64,000 nt of DNA from Oscillospiraceae bacterium (lineage in GTDB: Bacteria > Bacillota > Clostridia > Oscillospirales > CAG-272). How positions within the stretch are numbered: position 1 is the stretch's first letter; each line of letters begins with the position of its first letter. Positions 27,381 through 36,686 of this stretch are shown one piece after another. The translations under genes were made by a program, and so were the position numbers. Below the pieces are notes generated by a model that saw nothing but the letters and a program-made list of their open reading frames with translations, was not told the DNA's origin and did not search any database. The stretch is taken from NCBI GenBank assembly GCA_015063845.1, contig SVTJ01000001.1, positions 248,001-312,000 of the forward strand, given 5' to 3'.

Positions 27381-28178
27381 TTACGTGCGCTTCTTGAGCT
27401 TTCCGACGACTCTGCCGCAGCAAACAACTTCGGAGTAGCCCTGGAGAAGAATATCACCGTAATCTTCATTTAGAGATATGAGTCTGTCTCCGCCGAATTT
27501 TTTGAAGTATCCGTTTCCGTCAAGAACGAATATTCCCAGCTCGCCGACCTCAACGGAATCCGTATCCTCTACGAGCACGATGTCACCATCGTGATACTTG
27601 GGCTCCATACTGTTTCCGTTTATACGCAATGCAAAATCAGCAACACGCGTTTTGTCGTTATCGGGTATGGAAATACTATCTGCCTGAGCATCGTCGAGGT
27701 AAACACCCGTACCTGCCGATACGGAAAGATCGTAAAGAAGAATATCTCTCTTGCGATAGCTTGCCACCGTTCCAAGCTCAGGCAATATCTTTGCCGATTT
27801 TTGAGTGGGTGCTTTGAGTGCGGCAGGCTTTTGAACAACTGTCTGCGCGGTATTTGAGCGCTGTGCTTCTTTCTTAGCGACCATCACAACAAGCTCCTTA
27901 GAATGCGCATCAAGCTCTCTATAAACCTCTATAAAATCCATCTCCTCGGGTGCAAGCGTATAATTATGATCGTTCTGCGGAACTCCGCTGACGATATAAT
28001 CAAGAGAGCATCCAAGTGCATCTGCGATAGAAACGATATTTGCAAGCTTGGGCGAATCACTTATTCCCGCCATTATTTTGCTGAGAGTGCTAAGCGGAAT
28101 ACCCGTAAGCTCAGAAAGCTTATCGTTAGTTATCTTTTTTTCACTTTTTATCTTTTTTATTCTGTCAATGTAATCCAT
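27381..28178 (-). CDS. HTH (XRE) regulator with LexA-like S24 peptidase domain
   Basis: 265 aa. Residues 5-60 form an XRE/Cro HTH (KLSELTGIPLSTLSKIMAG), a linker rich in Ala/Gln/Lys follows, and residues 150-265 form an S24 self-cleavage domain with catalytic S190 in NGNSMEPKY, a lysine in YFKKFGG (226 or 227) and a candidate Ala-Gly scissile bond in SVSAGTG (155-156). Likely a stress-responsive repressor cleaved with RecA or by itself. Not prophage-associated here, as no phage genes are near. ATG 28178 follows GGGAGGGGTT. Confidence 0.85.
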   Translation of the reverse strand: MDYIDRIKKIKSEKKITNDKLSELTGIPLSTLSKIMAGISDSPKLANIVSIADALGCSLDYIVSGVPQNDHNYTLAPEEMDFIEVYRELDAHSKELVVMVAKKEAQRSNTAQTVVQKPAALKAPTQKSAKILPELGTVASYRKRDILLYDLSVSAGTGVYLDDAQADSISIPDNDKTRVADFALRINGNSMEPKYHDGDIVLVEDTDSVEVGELGIFVLDGNGYFKKFGGDRLISLNEDYGDILLQGYSEVVCCGRVVGKLKKRT

Positions 28179-28273
28179 AACCCCTCCCAAAATTCCTTTT
28201 ATGGAATAATTATACCACGCATTTTTGCGTTTGTAAAGAGGTTTTTGAAAATATTTTTCCTAATTTTGAAAAA

Positions 28274-29509
28274 TTATATTTCTTTCATCAATTCGCACAG
28301 TTTTTCACCGAGAAGTGCTGCACTACGCTGGGCTTCACTGAGACTATTTCCACTTGAACCTACCTCGATTAGCAATGAAAATTTTGAAATCTCTTGATTA
28401 TAGGTTGAGGGTTTCAGGTTCGTTGGACGGCATATATTATCGCATTCCTGATTTAATTTTTCTCTAAGCTTTAATGCAAGAGAAAGGTTGTTCTCCCAAT
28501 TTGCGCATTCCTGACCGCCCCAATCGCTACCAACGACGCACATCAGCTGAGCCGCGGCTTCTCCTTTGTACTCTGCAACGGGTCTTATCAGTTCTCCGTT
28601 CGAACGAACAATGGAATCTCTGTGGATATCAATTACGAGCTTAATGCTCGGATATTCCTCAAGGTATTTTCTTATAGTTTCCTCTGCCCGTGCGTACGAG
28701 TCCTTATACTGAAGCGCGTCGTGCATTACGGTACAGTGAGCTGTCGGTATTCCCTTTGAATTAAGTATTTCGGCGACCGTTTTTCCTATCGCCACTACGT
28801 TCTTTCGTGTATCCTCGCTGCGCGCGTAATTGCTCTCATCACTCGGGTAATACAGCGCGCCGTTTTCGCTGTAAGCTTCTGTACCGTGCGTATGTACAAT
28901 AAGGACAAGAGGCTTATTCGAAAGTGACACCTGCTCATAGCCGTTGCCGCCTTTCAAATTCTTTTCAATAAGCATTTGTACGTTAGGCTTGTATCCTGTT
29001 GAATTATTGATGTAGCTTGAACCGTATTTGATAAGTGATAGGTCCATCGGCACTATCGGCGTATGTCCCTCGGGTACTTTTGAATAGTCAAATTCATAAA
29101 GGTCCTTAGGTATCGTCCCCGCATCTATGCTCGGTATATTTGGAAAGCTATTCTCGACGTTTTCGTCGTTAACGGACGGTATCGTTTGCTCCTCGTCGGT
29201 GTTATATGAGGCGTGAGAAGAAATATCCGAAAAATCGTTTTTTAAAACAAGTCTACCTATCTTGTCCGCAAAACTAACCAGCGAAAATCTTCCCGCAAGA
29301 GCATCTCCGTTTGAGCCTACGCCGAATAAAAACAGCATCATTACGGCAAGTAAAGTACATAGTGTTGTGACTATATACGCCTTATAAACACGTCTTAGTG
29401 TACTTCTCTTTTTGGTGCTGAAATCTCTGTATTCGAATTTTACGTCTTCATTTTTTGCCTCAAGCCTTTCGCGTTTTTTTGCGGATCCCAATCTTCTTTT
29501 CTCGATCAT
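28274..29509 (-). CDS. spoIIP: Stage II sporulation protein P
   Basis: Peptidoglycan amidase/endopeptidase which with SpoIID and SpoIIM drives membrane migration during forespore engulfment. 411 aa: basic cytosolic N terminus, one membrane helix at about 45-66, a variable linker, then the SpoIIP catalytic domain with zinc-type histidines in VLIVHTHGTEAYSE and VIDIHRDS and the glutamate segment LLIEVGSSGNSL. GGGAGG precedes ATG 29509. Its presence shows an endospore-forming ancestry. In many Firmicutes it follows gpr, absent here. Confidence 0.93.
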   Translation of the reverse strand: MIEKRRLGSAKKRERLEAKNEDVKFEYRDFSTKKRSTLRRVYKAYIVTTLCTLLAVMMLFLFGVGSNGDALAGRFSLVSFADKIGRLVLKNDFSDISSHASYNTDEEQTIPSVNDENVENSFPNIPSIDAGTIPKDLYEFDYSKVPEGHTPIVPMDLSLIKYGSSYINNSTGYKPNVQMLIEKNLKGGNGYEQVSLSNKPLVLIVHTHGTEAYSENGALYYPSDESNYARSEDTRKNVVAIGKTVAEILNSKGIPTAHCTVMHDALQYKDSYARAEETIRKYLEEYPSIKLVIDIHRDSIVRSNGELIRPVAEYKGEAAAQLMCVVGSDWGGQECANWENNLSLALKLREKLNQECDNICRPTNLKPSTYNQEISKFSLLIEVGSSGNSLSEAQRSAALLGEKLCELMKEI

Positions 29510-29576
29510 TTTCAATAAACCTCCCAAATTGTACTCGATAAAGCATATTCAGTCACTTAACTTCATATTCCAAAAC

Positions 29577-29730
29577 AGCTGACGCATATACCAACTCTCC
29601 GTACCTACGTCAGCTTTTACGACAATAACACCTGCTTTTTTATTTGCAAGTTGCCAATGAATGTAATTATATATATAATTACCTCTTATATTTGAGGTAA
29701 ATTGCACAAGTATTTCGCATGTATATTGTG
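29577..29730. repeat. Group of inverted repeats between spoIIP and the binding-protein gene
   Basis: In the 350-nt gap 29510-29859 I see AGCTGACG/CGTCAGCT (29577-29584 and 29608-29615), a 20-bp AT-only-centred palindrome (29663-29682), ACCTC/GAGGT (29681-29698) and GCACAA/TTGTGC (29703-29730). They may be operators or structured RNA for the divergent genes; none has a U-run. The remainder holds the promoter at 29768-29796. Confidence 0.4.
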
Positions 29731-29767
29731 CAATCGAACGAAACTTGAACTCAATGTGTTTTTTTCA

Positions 29768-29796
29768 TTGATTTTATTGCAAAAAAATGTTATAAT
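29768..29796 (+). promoter_or_regulatory. Promoter of the peptide-binding lipoprotein gene
   Basis: -35 TTGATT (29768-29773), 17-bp spacer, -10 TATAAT (29791-29796), about 64 nt before the ATG. Confidence 0.75.
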
Positions 29797-29859
29797 ACAA
29801 TGAGTAAAAAACCAGATTGTTGGTATTTAGTTTTGAAACCATAAGGAGGTTCCCTTACA

Positions 29860-31776
29860 ATGATGAAAAGAGTAATTTCTCTTGCACTTTGCCTACTCAT
29901 GCTTGTTGCTGTTTTCTCCGGCTGTGCAAAGAAAAACGAAGAAGAAGATCCGGGTGCGTACGTCTATATGTATCTCGCAGATCAGATCTATGACCTTGAC
30001 CCTGCCTATGCGTATAACAACGAGTCAGCTCTTAAGGTCGTAAGCCTTGTGTTTGATAGCCTGTTCACGCTTGATAACAACGGAAAGGTAAAGAAATCCC
30101 TTGTTAAAAAGTACGTTATCAACGAGGATGACAACGCTAAAGAGTACGAGATGATACTTACCCTTAACGAAACATGTTGGACCGACGGTACTCAGATCAC
30201 CGCCAACGACATCTATTTCGCATGGACACGTCTTCTCCAGCCTGACAATAGCTTTGAAGCAGCATCGCTTCTCTTTGATATAAAGAACGCTCGTGCCGCT
30301 AAAGAAGGCGACGTTTCGATAGACGATGTTGGAATCAGTGCTATTAACGAAAAAGAATTCCGTATTCTTTTCGAAGGTAAGATAGATTACGATCAATTCC
30401 TCCTTAACCTTACGAGCCACGCTCTCGCTCCTCTCCGTGAGGATATTGTTTCCAAGTCGGTCGACTGGGCTAAGAAGCCAGCAACGATCTGCTCCAGCGG
30501 TCCGTTCAGACTCAGAGAGGTTGACTACGATGAGGGCGAGGAAAAGCTCGTTCTTGAAAGGAACCCCTACTACTACCGTGATATCGAAAAGGATAAGATC
30601 GATAAGGCAGTTCGTCCTTTTAGACTTATCGTTGATTACACGATGACCGATGATCAGATCCTCGCAGCATACAACGAGGGCAAGCTGTTCTACATGGGTG
30701 ATATCCCGCTTTCCGTAAGAGCAAGTCTTAAGGACACAGCAGAGGTCACCGATGCGCTTAGCACTCATACATACGTTCTCAACGAGAACGCTATTATTCA
30801 GAAATACAGCAAGAGCGGCTTTGACAAGCTCTCCGAGACAAAGGAACTTGAAAGCTGGAAGAAGTCCACTGCTGTTGTTGCTCCTACAGATACAAAGACA
30901 ACATACACAAGACCCGACCTTAAGGGTGATAAGATATTTGCCGACGCTAAGGTAAGACAGGCAATGTCTATGGCAATAGACAGAAACGCTATTGCTGAAG
31001 CAGTTGTATTCGCAAAGGCCGCAACGGGTATAGTTCCCTACGGTGTTTATGACGCAGATTCCAAGAAGGATCTATTCAGAGAAGTTGGCGGAAACATTTT
31101 GTCTACGAGCGCTGATATGACAGCTGCCAAGGCTCTTCTTGCTGAGGCGGGCGTAAAGGCAGACGACTATATGTTCGCAATCTCCGTTGCCGCATATGAC
31201 GACGTTCACATGAAGATCGCAGAGATGGTTCAGGCTGCTTGGACCGAGCTTGGCTTCCACGTTGCAATAAGAGCTATCGATACAGTTCAGAACATTGACT
31301 ACCTCAAAACTATTGAGGAATATCCTAGGGATATTCGCGACGACCTCTTCGCTGAGGCTTACCGCGCAGGTGAGTTTGAGGTAGCTGCAATAGATTACAC
31401 AGCTATTTCCGTTGATGCTTTCTCCGTACTTGCTCCCTTCGCTAAGGCGTTCACAGGAAGAGCTTGTACGTCACTCAGCAGCACGACCTTTGAGATCCCC
31501 ACACACCTTTCCGGATACAACAGCGATGAGTACAACGCAAAGATCGAAGCTGCTTTCAAGGAAAAGGACGTAAAGAAGCGCGCAACGCTTCTCCACGAAG
31601 CTGAAACCATTCTCATGAAGGACCTCCCCGTTATTCCGATAATATTCAATCAGAACGCAAAAGTAATCAACAAGGATCTCTCCAAGGTTAAGTACTCCTT
31701 CTACGGAACGCCTATATTCACAAAGGCAAAGCTCAAGAATTACGAGCTCTACATTCCCGCGGAAGAAGCAGTTTAA
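29860..31776 (+). CDS. Peptide/nickel-type ABC transporter substrate-binding lipoprotein (SBP family 5)
   Basis: 638-aa extracytoplasmic OppA-like protein. Signal peptide with lipobox VFSGC, lipidated Cys22. Family 5 motifs include YNNESALKVVSLVFDSL, TWTDG-like CWTDGTQITANDIYFAW, and KVRQAMSMAIDRNAI, with the C-terminal lobe intact. A Lys/Ser/Thr-rich insert lies around residues 305-355. AAGGAGG ribosome site. No permease or ATPase genes adjoin it, so it is an orphan that must use components elsewhere or serve as a sensor. Own promoter and a strong terminator make it monocistronic. Confidence 0.9.
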   Translation: MMKRVISLALCLLMLVAVFSGCAKKNEEEDPGAYVYMYLADQIYDLDPAYAYNNESALKVVSLVFDSLFTLDNNGKVKKSLVKKYVINEDDNAKEYEMILTLNETCWTDGTQITANDIYFAWTRLLQPDNSFEAASLLFDIKNARAAKEGDVSIDDVGISAINEKEFRILFEGKIDYDQFLLNLTSHALAPLREDIVSKSVDWAKKPATICSSGPFRLREVDYDEGEEKLVLERNPYYYRDIEKDKIDKAVRPFRLIVDYTMTDDQILAAYNEGKLFYMGDIPLSVRASLKDTAEVTDALSTHTYVLNENAIIQKYSKSGFDKLSETKELESWKKSTAVVAPTDTKTTYTRPDLKGDKIFADAKVRQAMSMAIDRNAIAEAVVFAKAATGIVPYGVYDADSKKDLFREVGGNILSTSADMTAAKALLAEAGVKADDYMFAISVAAYDDVHMKIAEMVQAAWTELGFHVAIRAIDTVQNIDYLKTIEEYPRDIRDDLFAEAYRAGEFEVAAIDYTAISVDAFSVLAPFAKAFTGRACTSLSSTTFEIPTHLSGYNSDEYNAKIEAAFKEKDVKKRATLLHEAETILMKDLPVIPIIFNQNAKVINKDLSKVKYSFYGTPIFTKAKLKNYELYIPAEEAV

Positions 31777-31786
31777 TTTAAAATTT

Positions 31787-31822
31787 ATATCCGACTGCCA
31801 AATGGCAGTCGGATATTTTTTT
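31787..31822 (+). terminator. Terminator after the SBP gene
   Basis: 14-bp perfect stem (31787-31800 with 31803-31816) and a run of Ts, a textbook intrinsic terminator. Confidence 0.92.
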
Positions 31823-31846
31823 GTTGAAAAAAAACACAAAAACCAC

Positions 31847-31875
31847 TTGAAATATATATAAAAATATGATATAAT
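31847..31875 (+). promoter_or_regulatory. pheST promoter
   Basis: -35 TTGAAA (31847-31852), 17-bp spacer, -10 TATAAT (31870-31875), just before the T-box leader. Confidence 0.8.
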
Positions 31876-31881
31876 GATTGG

Positions 31882-32139
31882 GTCATATAAAATGCGCAGA
31901 TGAAGTCAGCGCGCTTTATTCGGTCTGTCTCAGAGAAATACCGTCGTCGGCTGTGAGCGGTATACAGTCCCAAAGCGTTGCATTTCCCTTCGGAGCAGGC
32001 TTTGTGAACACTTGCGTTTGTAGCAAAGCACGGCAGACACCGTTACACGTCAAACTGAGTGCTGATGTCAGTCAGAAATTAGGTGGTACCGCGAGTATAT
32101 TTTACCCGTCCTATTTATTTAGGACGGGTTATTTTTATT
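31882..32139 (+). ncRNA. T-box leader of pheST, Phe (UUC) specifier
   Basis: Antiterminator sequence TTAGGTGGTACCGCGAG (32079-32095), terminator ACCCGTCCT/AGGACGGGT (32104-32112 and 32121-32129) with a T-rich tail. Stem I has AGAGAAATACCG paired to CGGTAT around a GCTG-containing loop; the specifier strand reads GCATTTCCC, giving UUC. Uncharged tRNA-Phe would allow read-through into pheS. Confidence 0.94.
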
Positions 32140-32177
32140 TAAAATATTATTTCAATATAATAATGAAAGGAAACAAT

Positions 32178-33191
32178 ATGAAAGACAAACTTCAAAGGAT
32201 CAAAGAAGAAGCTCTTGCCGCAATATCTTCGGACAGTGTTGAGCTTGAACAGATTAGAATTCAGTACCTTGGAAAAAAAGGTGAGCTCACTGCCGTTTTG
32301 CGCGGTATGGGAGCGCTCAGCGCTGAAGAAAGACCTATCGTAGGTCAGCTCGCTAACGAGGTACGCGCTGAGATAGAAAGCGCTATAAAGCTCAAAGCTG
32401 AGGCGCAAAAGAACGCAGAGCTTGAGAAAAAGCTTGCAAGCGAAAAAATAGACGTTACACTTCCCTCAAACGTCCCCACAGCAGGAAAGCTTCATCCTCT
32501 CACGCAGGTACAGCGCACTATTGAAGATATATTCATAGGAATGGGCTTTTCCATTGCAGAAGGTCCTGAGGTAGAGTACGATTACTACAACTTCCAGGCT
32601 CTTAATATCCCCGAAAATCACCCCGCAAGAGATACTCAGGATACTTTCTATATAACCGAAAATATTCTTCTCCGTTCTCAGACTTCCCCCGTTCAGGTAA
32701 GAACAATGGAGAAGCAGAAGCCTCCGATACGTGTTATATCCCCGGGACGCGTTTACCGTTCCGATGCAGTCGACGCTACACACTCCCCTCTTTTCCATCA
32801 GGTTGAGGGACTTGTAGTAGACAAGGGCATTACAATGGGTGACCTTAAGGGAATGCTTGAGACGTTTGCTAAGACCCTTTTCGGTAACGACACAAGACTT
32901 CGCTTCCGTCCTCACCACTTCCCGTTCACCGAGCCCTCCGCTGAGGTCGACGTATCCTGCTTTGTATGCGGCGGAAAGGGCTGTCGCGTATGTAAGAATG
33001 AGGGCTGGATAGAAATACTCGGCGCAGGTATGGTACACCCCTACGTTCTCTCTAACTGCGGCATTGATCCCGAGGTATACAGCGGATTTGCTTTCGGTAT
33101 GGGCGTTGAGAGAATTGCTATGAAATATTACGGTATTGATGATATGCGTCTGCTTTATGAAAACGATACACGTTTTCTTGAGCAGTTCTGA
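32178..33191 (+). CDS. pheS: Phenylalanine-tRNA ligase alpha subunit
   Basis: Catalytic subunit of the alpha2beta2 class II synthetase. 337 aa: N-terminal coiled-coil that grips tRNA-Phe (about 1-85), then class II motifs: motif 1 around [15 protein letters not shown], motif 2 [28 protein letters not shown], motif 3 [13 protein letters not shown]. Start ATG 32178 follows AAAGGAAAC; in-frame codons upstream lie in the T-box leader. pheT starts 18 nt downstream. Confidence 0.97.
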   Translation: MKDKLQRIKEEALAAISSDSVELEQIRIQYLGKKGELTAVLRGMGALSAEERPIVGQLANEVRAEIESAIKLKAEAQKNAELEKKLASEKIDVTLPSNVPTAGKLHPLTQVQRTIEDIFIGMGFSIAEGPEVEYDYYNFQALNIPENHPARDTQDTFYITENILLRSQTSPVQVRTMEKQKPPIRVISPGRVYRSDAVDATHSPLFHQVEGLVVDKGITMGDLKGMLETFAKTLFGNDTRLRFRPHHFPFTEPSAEVDVSCFVCGGKGCRVCKNEGWIEILGAGMVHPYVLSNCGIDPEVYSGFAFGMGVERIAMKYYGIDDMRLLYENDTRFLEQF

Positions 33192-33209
33192 TAGAAAGGT
33201 AGGCACACG

Positions 33210-35600
33210 ATGAATTTATCAAAGAATTGGCTTGCCGATTACGTTGACGTAAGCGACGTAGCGGTAAAGGATTACTGCGACAGAATGACTGACACGGGCT
33301 CTAAGGTGGAATGCTTTGAGGAGCTTGGCGAAAACATACAGAACGTAGTAATCGCAAAAATAATCAAGATCACTCCCCATGAAAACAGTGATCATCTCCA
33401 GATCTGCCAGGTAGATATCGGCAAGGAGGTCGTGCAGATAGTAACGGGAGCGCAGAATGTTTTCGAGGGTGCTATTGTTCCCGCGGCTATTCCCGTGGCA
33501 AAGCTCCCCGGTGACATCACCATCAAGGCCGGAAAGCTTCGCGGTGTTGAGTCAAACGGTATGCTCTGCTCTATCGGTGAGCTTGAGCTTACAGAGCACG
33601 ATATGCCCGGTAAAGAGCCTAACGGCATACTTATTCTTGATGACGAATATGCTGACAAGATAGGAATGGATATCCGTGATGCTCTTATGCTTAAGGATAC
33701 CGTTGTTGAATTTGAGATAACCTCTAATCGTCCCGACTGTCTCTCTGTAATCGGTCTTGCACGTGAGAGCGCGGTTTCATTTGGCCGTGAGTTCAAGAAG
33801 CCCACCCCCTCTGTTAATTGCGCTAACGATGGCGATAAGATATCCAATTATCTTTCGGTTGCGATAGACGCTCCCGATCTCTGCCAGAGATATATGGCAA
33901 GAGTTGTTAAAAACGTAAAGATAGCTCCCTCCCCCCTGTGGCTTAGAATGAGACTTCGCGCAAGCGGAGTTCGTCCTATCAACAATATCGTTGACATCAC
34001 AAACTACGTAATGCTTGAATACGGTCAGCCTATGCACGCGTTTGACTATACCTGCCTCGATGGCTCGTCTATAATAGTTCGCAGAGCAGCTGACGGCGAG
34101 CAGTTTATGTCTCTCGACGATCAAGAGCATACCCTTGATAACTCTATGCTCGTTATTGCCGACAGTAAGAAGGCGGTTGCCCTTGCGGGCGTTATGGGCG
34201 GTGCAAACAGCGAGATCAAGGATACGACAGCAACAGTTGTATTCGAGTCCGCTTGCTTCCTTGGAACCTCTGTACGTGTCACAGCAAAGAAGAACGGAAT
34301 GAGAACCGAAAGCTCCGCGCGTTATGAAAAGGGGCTTGACCCCGAGAACTGCTACGCAGGACTTGAGAGAGCTTGTGAGCTCGTTGAGCTTCTTGGCGCA
34401 GGTGAGGTCGTAAACGATATTATAGACGTATATCCCGGCAAGAAGCCTCTTACAGTTCTTGATTTTGCTCCCGAAACCATAAACAAATTCCTCGGCACTG
34501 ATATCCCCGCCTCTGAGATGATAAGCATACTCGAAACGCTTGAGTGCAAGGTGGACGGTGATAAGATCACAATTCCCTCTTTCCGTGCTGACCTTGCTTG
34601 CATGAATGATATTGCTGAGGAAGTTGCCAGAATTTACGGTTATAACAACATTGTTTCAACAAGAATTAAGGCTGAAACCACGCAGGGCGGACGCACACCC
34701 AAGCAGAAGTTTGAGGTGGACGTTGAAAATGCTATGTGCGGTATGGGACTTGACCAGATACAGACGTTCTCGTTCATCAGTCCCAAGTTCTACGACAAGA
34801 TAAGACTTCCCGCTGACAGTGCCCTTCGCAATTCAGTTGTCATCTCCAATCCCCTTGGTGAGGACACAAGTATCATGCGTACTACCGCGCTCCCCTCAAT
34901 GCTTGAAATAGTTGCAAGAAACTACAACTTCAACAACGCAAACGTAAAGCTCTTTGAGGTTGCGACTGTTTATATTCCAACAACGCCCGATAAGCTCCCC
35001 GACGAGAACAAGGTCCTCTCCGTAGGTATGTACGGAAACTGTGATTTCTATACAGTCAAGGGCGTATGTGAGAGCATTTTGAAGCTTGCTCAGATCAAGG
35101 ATTTCACAATAAAGGCTTGCTCAGATAACGTAAGCTTCCACCCAGGCAGATGCGCTAAGATCTATGTGGGAGCAAAGGAGCTTGGTATATTCGGCGAGGT
35201 ACACCCCCTTACGCTCAAGAACTATGACGTTGATACCCCCGTATATGCCGCTGAGCTTGACTTTGACGCTATATTCGCGATGATGGATCCCAACAAAGTA
35301 TACACTCCCCTTCCCAAGTATCCCGCAACCACCCGTGACTTCTCGTTCGTTTGTGAGGAAACACTTGAGGTCGGTACGATATTTGCAGAGGTCAAGAACG
35401 CAGGCGGAAAGCTTATTGAGGACATCTCTCTCTTCGATATTTACAGAGGACCTCAGGTTGGTGAGAACAAGAAGTCCGTATCTATTCGTGTAACGCTCAG
35501 AGCCGCTGACAGAACGCTTACAGTCGAGGAAGCTGAAAAAGTATCCGCCAAGATACTTAAGGGCTTGCAGAACGAGCTTGGCATCGCGCTGAGAGCTTAA
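33210..35600 (+). CDS. pheT: Phenylalanine-tRNA ligase beta subunit
   Basis: 796-aa partner with full domain set: N-terminal EMAP/OB tRNA-binding domain (about 40-150, HENSDHLQICQVDIG), B3/4 editing domain hydrolysing Tyr-tRNA-Phe (about 210-380, RPINNIVDITNYVMLEYGQPMHAFD split here by description), B5 domain, catalytic-like core, and C-terminal FDX-ACB anticodon-binding domain (KYPATTRDFSFV). AAAGGTAGG ribosome site. Co-transcribed with pheS. Confidence 0.97.
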   Translation: MNLSKNWLADYVDVSDVAVKDYCDRMTDTGSKVECFEELGENIQNVVIAKIIKITPHENSDHLQICQVDIGKEVVQIVTGAQNVFEGAIVPAAIPVAKLPGDITIKAGKLRGVESNGMLCSIGELELTEHDMPGKEPNGILILDDEYADKIGMDIRDALMLKDTVVEFEITSNRPDCLSVIGLARESAVSFGREFKKPTPSVNCANDGDKISNYLSVAIDAPDLCQRYMARVVKNVKIAPSPLWLRMRLRASGVRPINNIVDITNYVMLEYGQPMHAFDYTCLDGSSIIVRRAADGEQFMSLDDQEHTLDNSMLVIADSKKAVALAGVMGGANSEIKDTTATVVFESACFLGTSVRVTAKKNGMRTESSARYEKGLDPENCYAGLERACELVELLGAGEVVNDIIDVYPGKKPLTVLDFAPETINKFLGTDIPASEMISILETLECKVDGDKITIPSFRADLACMNDIAEEVARIYGYNNIVSTRIKAETTQGGRTPKQKFEVDVENAMCGMGLDQIQTFSFISPKFYDKIRLPADSALRNSVVISNPLGEDTSIMRTTALPSMLEIVARNYNFNNANVKLFEVATVYIPTTPDKLPDENKVLSVGMYGNCDFYTVKGVCESILKLAQIKDFTIKACSDNVSFHPGRCAKIYVGAKELGIFGEVHPLTLKNYDVDTPVYAAELDFDAIFAMMDPNKVYTPLPKYPATTRDFSFVCEETLEVGTIFAEVKNAGGKLIEDISLFDIYRGPQVGENKKSVSIRVTLRAADRTLTVEEAEKVSAKILKGLQNELGIALRA

Positions 35601-35610
35601 CGGTGACGAT

Positions 35611-35814
35611 ATGGAAAAGCAAAAGCTTGACAGAATAAACGAGCTTGCAAGAAAGTCAAAAGCGGAAGAACTGACGGCAGAAGAAAAGGCTGAGCAGGCA
35701 GCCCTCCGTCAGGAATATCTTAATGAGATACGCGCTTCTTTCGGAGCAATGCTCGACAACACTGTGATCCAGTACCCCGACGGTACAAGAAAAAGCCTGA
35801 AAAAAGATAAATAA
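35611..35814 (+). CDS. DUF896 (YnzC-like) protein
   Basis: 67-aa cytosolic helical-hairpin protein of the YnzC/DUF896 family: KLDRINELARKSKAEELTAEE, EQAALRQEYLNEIR and the ending TVIQYPDGTR are diagnostic. In Bacillus a paralogue is linked to the SOS response; the molecular role is unknown. It follows pheT by 10 nt and shares its transcript, ending in a terminator. Confidence 0.92.
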   Translation: MEKQKLDRINELARKSKAEELTAEEKAEQAALRQEYLNEIRASFGAMLDNTVIQYPDGTRKSLKKDK

Positions 35815-35819
35815 AAATG

Positions 35820-35850
35820 GCGACAGAGGTATTGTTCCTCTGTCGCTTTT
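35820..35850 (+). terminator. Terminator of pheST-DUF896
   Basis: Stem GCGACAGAGG/CCTCTGTCGC (35820-35829, 35837-35846) followed by TTTT. Confidence 0.9.
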
Positions 35851-35895
35851 GTGTTATAATATCAGTATAATCTACTTAAATAGGATATCTACGTT

Positions 35896-36642
35896 ATGAA
35901 AAAGGTACTAAACGCGAACGCAATTAAAATAATAGCTATTATAGCGATGACCATTGATCACATTGCATGGATGCTATTTCCCGGTTATCCTACTGAGCCT
36001 CTCCCCTTAGCATTACATATTATTGGTCGAATAACCTGCCCCGTTATGTGTTATTTTATAGCTGAGGGATATCATTATACAAAGGATATCAATAAATATA
36101 CTTTTAGGCTGTTTGTATTTGCAATCATTTCTCACTTTCCTTACGTTTTTGCTTCTGCCGACTTTGTCGATTGGAGATCGTTTATCCCCTTCTATTACGG
36201 AAGCGTTTTAAATCAAACGAGCGTAATGTGGTCTCTCGCGTGGGGACTCGTTATGCTGCGTGTAGTCAACAGCGAAAATATCAAAAACAAAACAGTTAAG
36301 ACGTTACTGATCATACTAATTTGTCTTGTTGCCTTCCCAAGTGACTGGAGCTGTATTGCCAGCCTTTGTATTCTGGCATTTGGCACTAACCGAGGAAACT
36401 TTAAGACACAGATGCTTTGGATGGTCATATACGTTGCAATGTACAGCACCGTGTATTTCTTCGCTTTGGACAAGGTATACGGTCTGATGCAAATGGCAGT
36501 CGTTTTGGCAATACCGATATTGATGCTCTACAACGGACGGATCAGCAGCAACAGAACAGTTAATAAGGTCATGAAATGGCTGTTCTACATATATTATCCT
36601 TTACACTTGTTGATAATCGCTTTAATACAATACTTCGCATAA
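35896..36642 (+). CDS. TraX family integral membrane protein
   Basis: 248 aa with about seven to eight hydrophobic segments. The N-terminal KIIAIIAMTIDHIAWMLFP and HIIGRITCPVMCYFIAEGY segments are the TraX (PF05857) hallmark; TraX acetylates F-pilin in plasmids, but chromosomal Firmicutes homologues are probably membrane acyltransferases of unknown substrate. No conjugation genes are near. A possible promoter (TTGTTC, 17 bp, TATAAT at 35855-35860) overlaps the preceding terminator loop. Confidence 0.88.
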   Translation: MKKVLNANAIKIIAIIAMTIDHIAWMLFPGYPTEPLPLALHIIGRITCPVMCYFIAEGYHYTKDINKYTFRLFVFAIISHFPYVFASADFVDWRSFIPFYYGSVLNQTSVMWSLAWGLVMLRVVNSENIKNKTVKTLLIILICLVAFPSDWSCIASLCILAFGTNRGNFKTQMLWMVIYVAMYSTVYFFALDKVYGLMQMAVVLAIPILMLYNGRISSNRTVNKVMKWLFYIYYPLHLLIIALIQYFA

Positions 36643-36643
36643 T

Positions 36644-36686
36644 AACAGCCCCGACGCCTAAGATACAGTCGGGGCTGTTGTTTTTA
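36644..36686. terminator. Bidirectional terminator between traX-like and MBL genes
   Basis: 12-bp stem AACAGCCCCGAC/GTCGGGGCTGTT (36644-36655, 36668-36679) with T-rich tail on the plus strand; it follows directly the stop of the minus-strand MBL gene. Confidence 0.85.

Noticed and set aside
27381..28178. Prophage repressor (HTH-S24)
   Set aside because: No phage genes around it; listed as a chromosomal LexA-like regulator.
29663..29682. 20-bp AT-rich palindrome as a terminator
   Set aside because: No adjacent U-run and wrong location relative to both genes; kept only as an inverted repeat.
35896..36642. Conjugative transfer region because of the TraX-like gene
   Set aside because: No relaxase, coupling protein or type IV secretion gene nearby; chromosomal TraX-family proteins are common in Clostridia.
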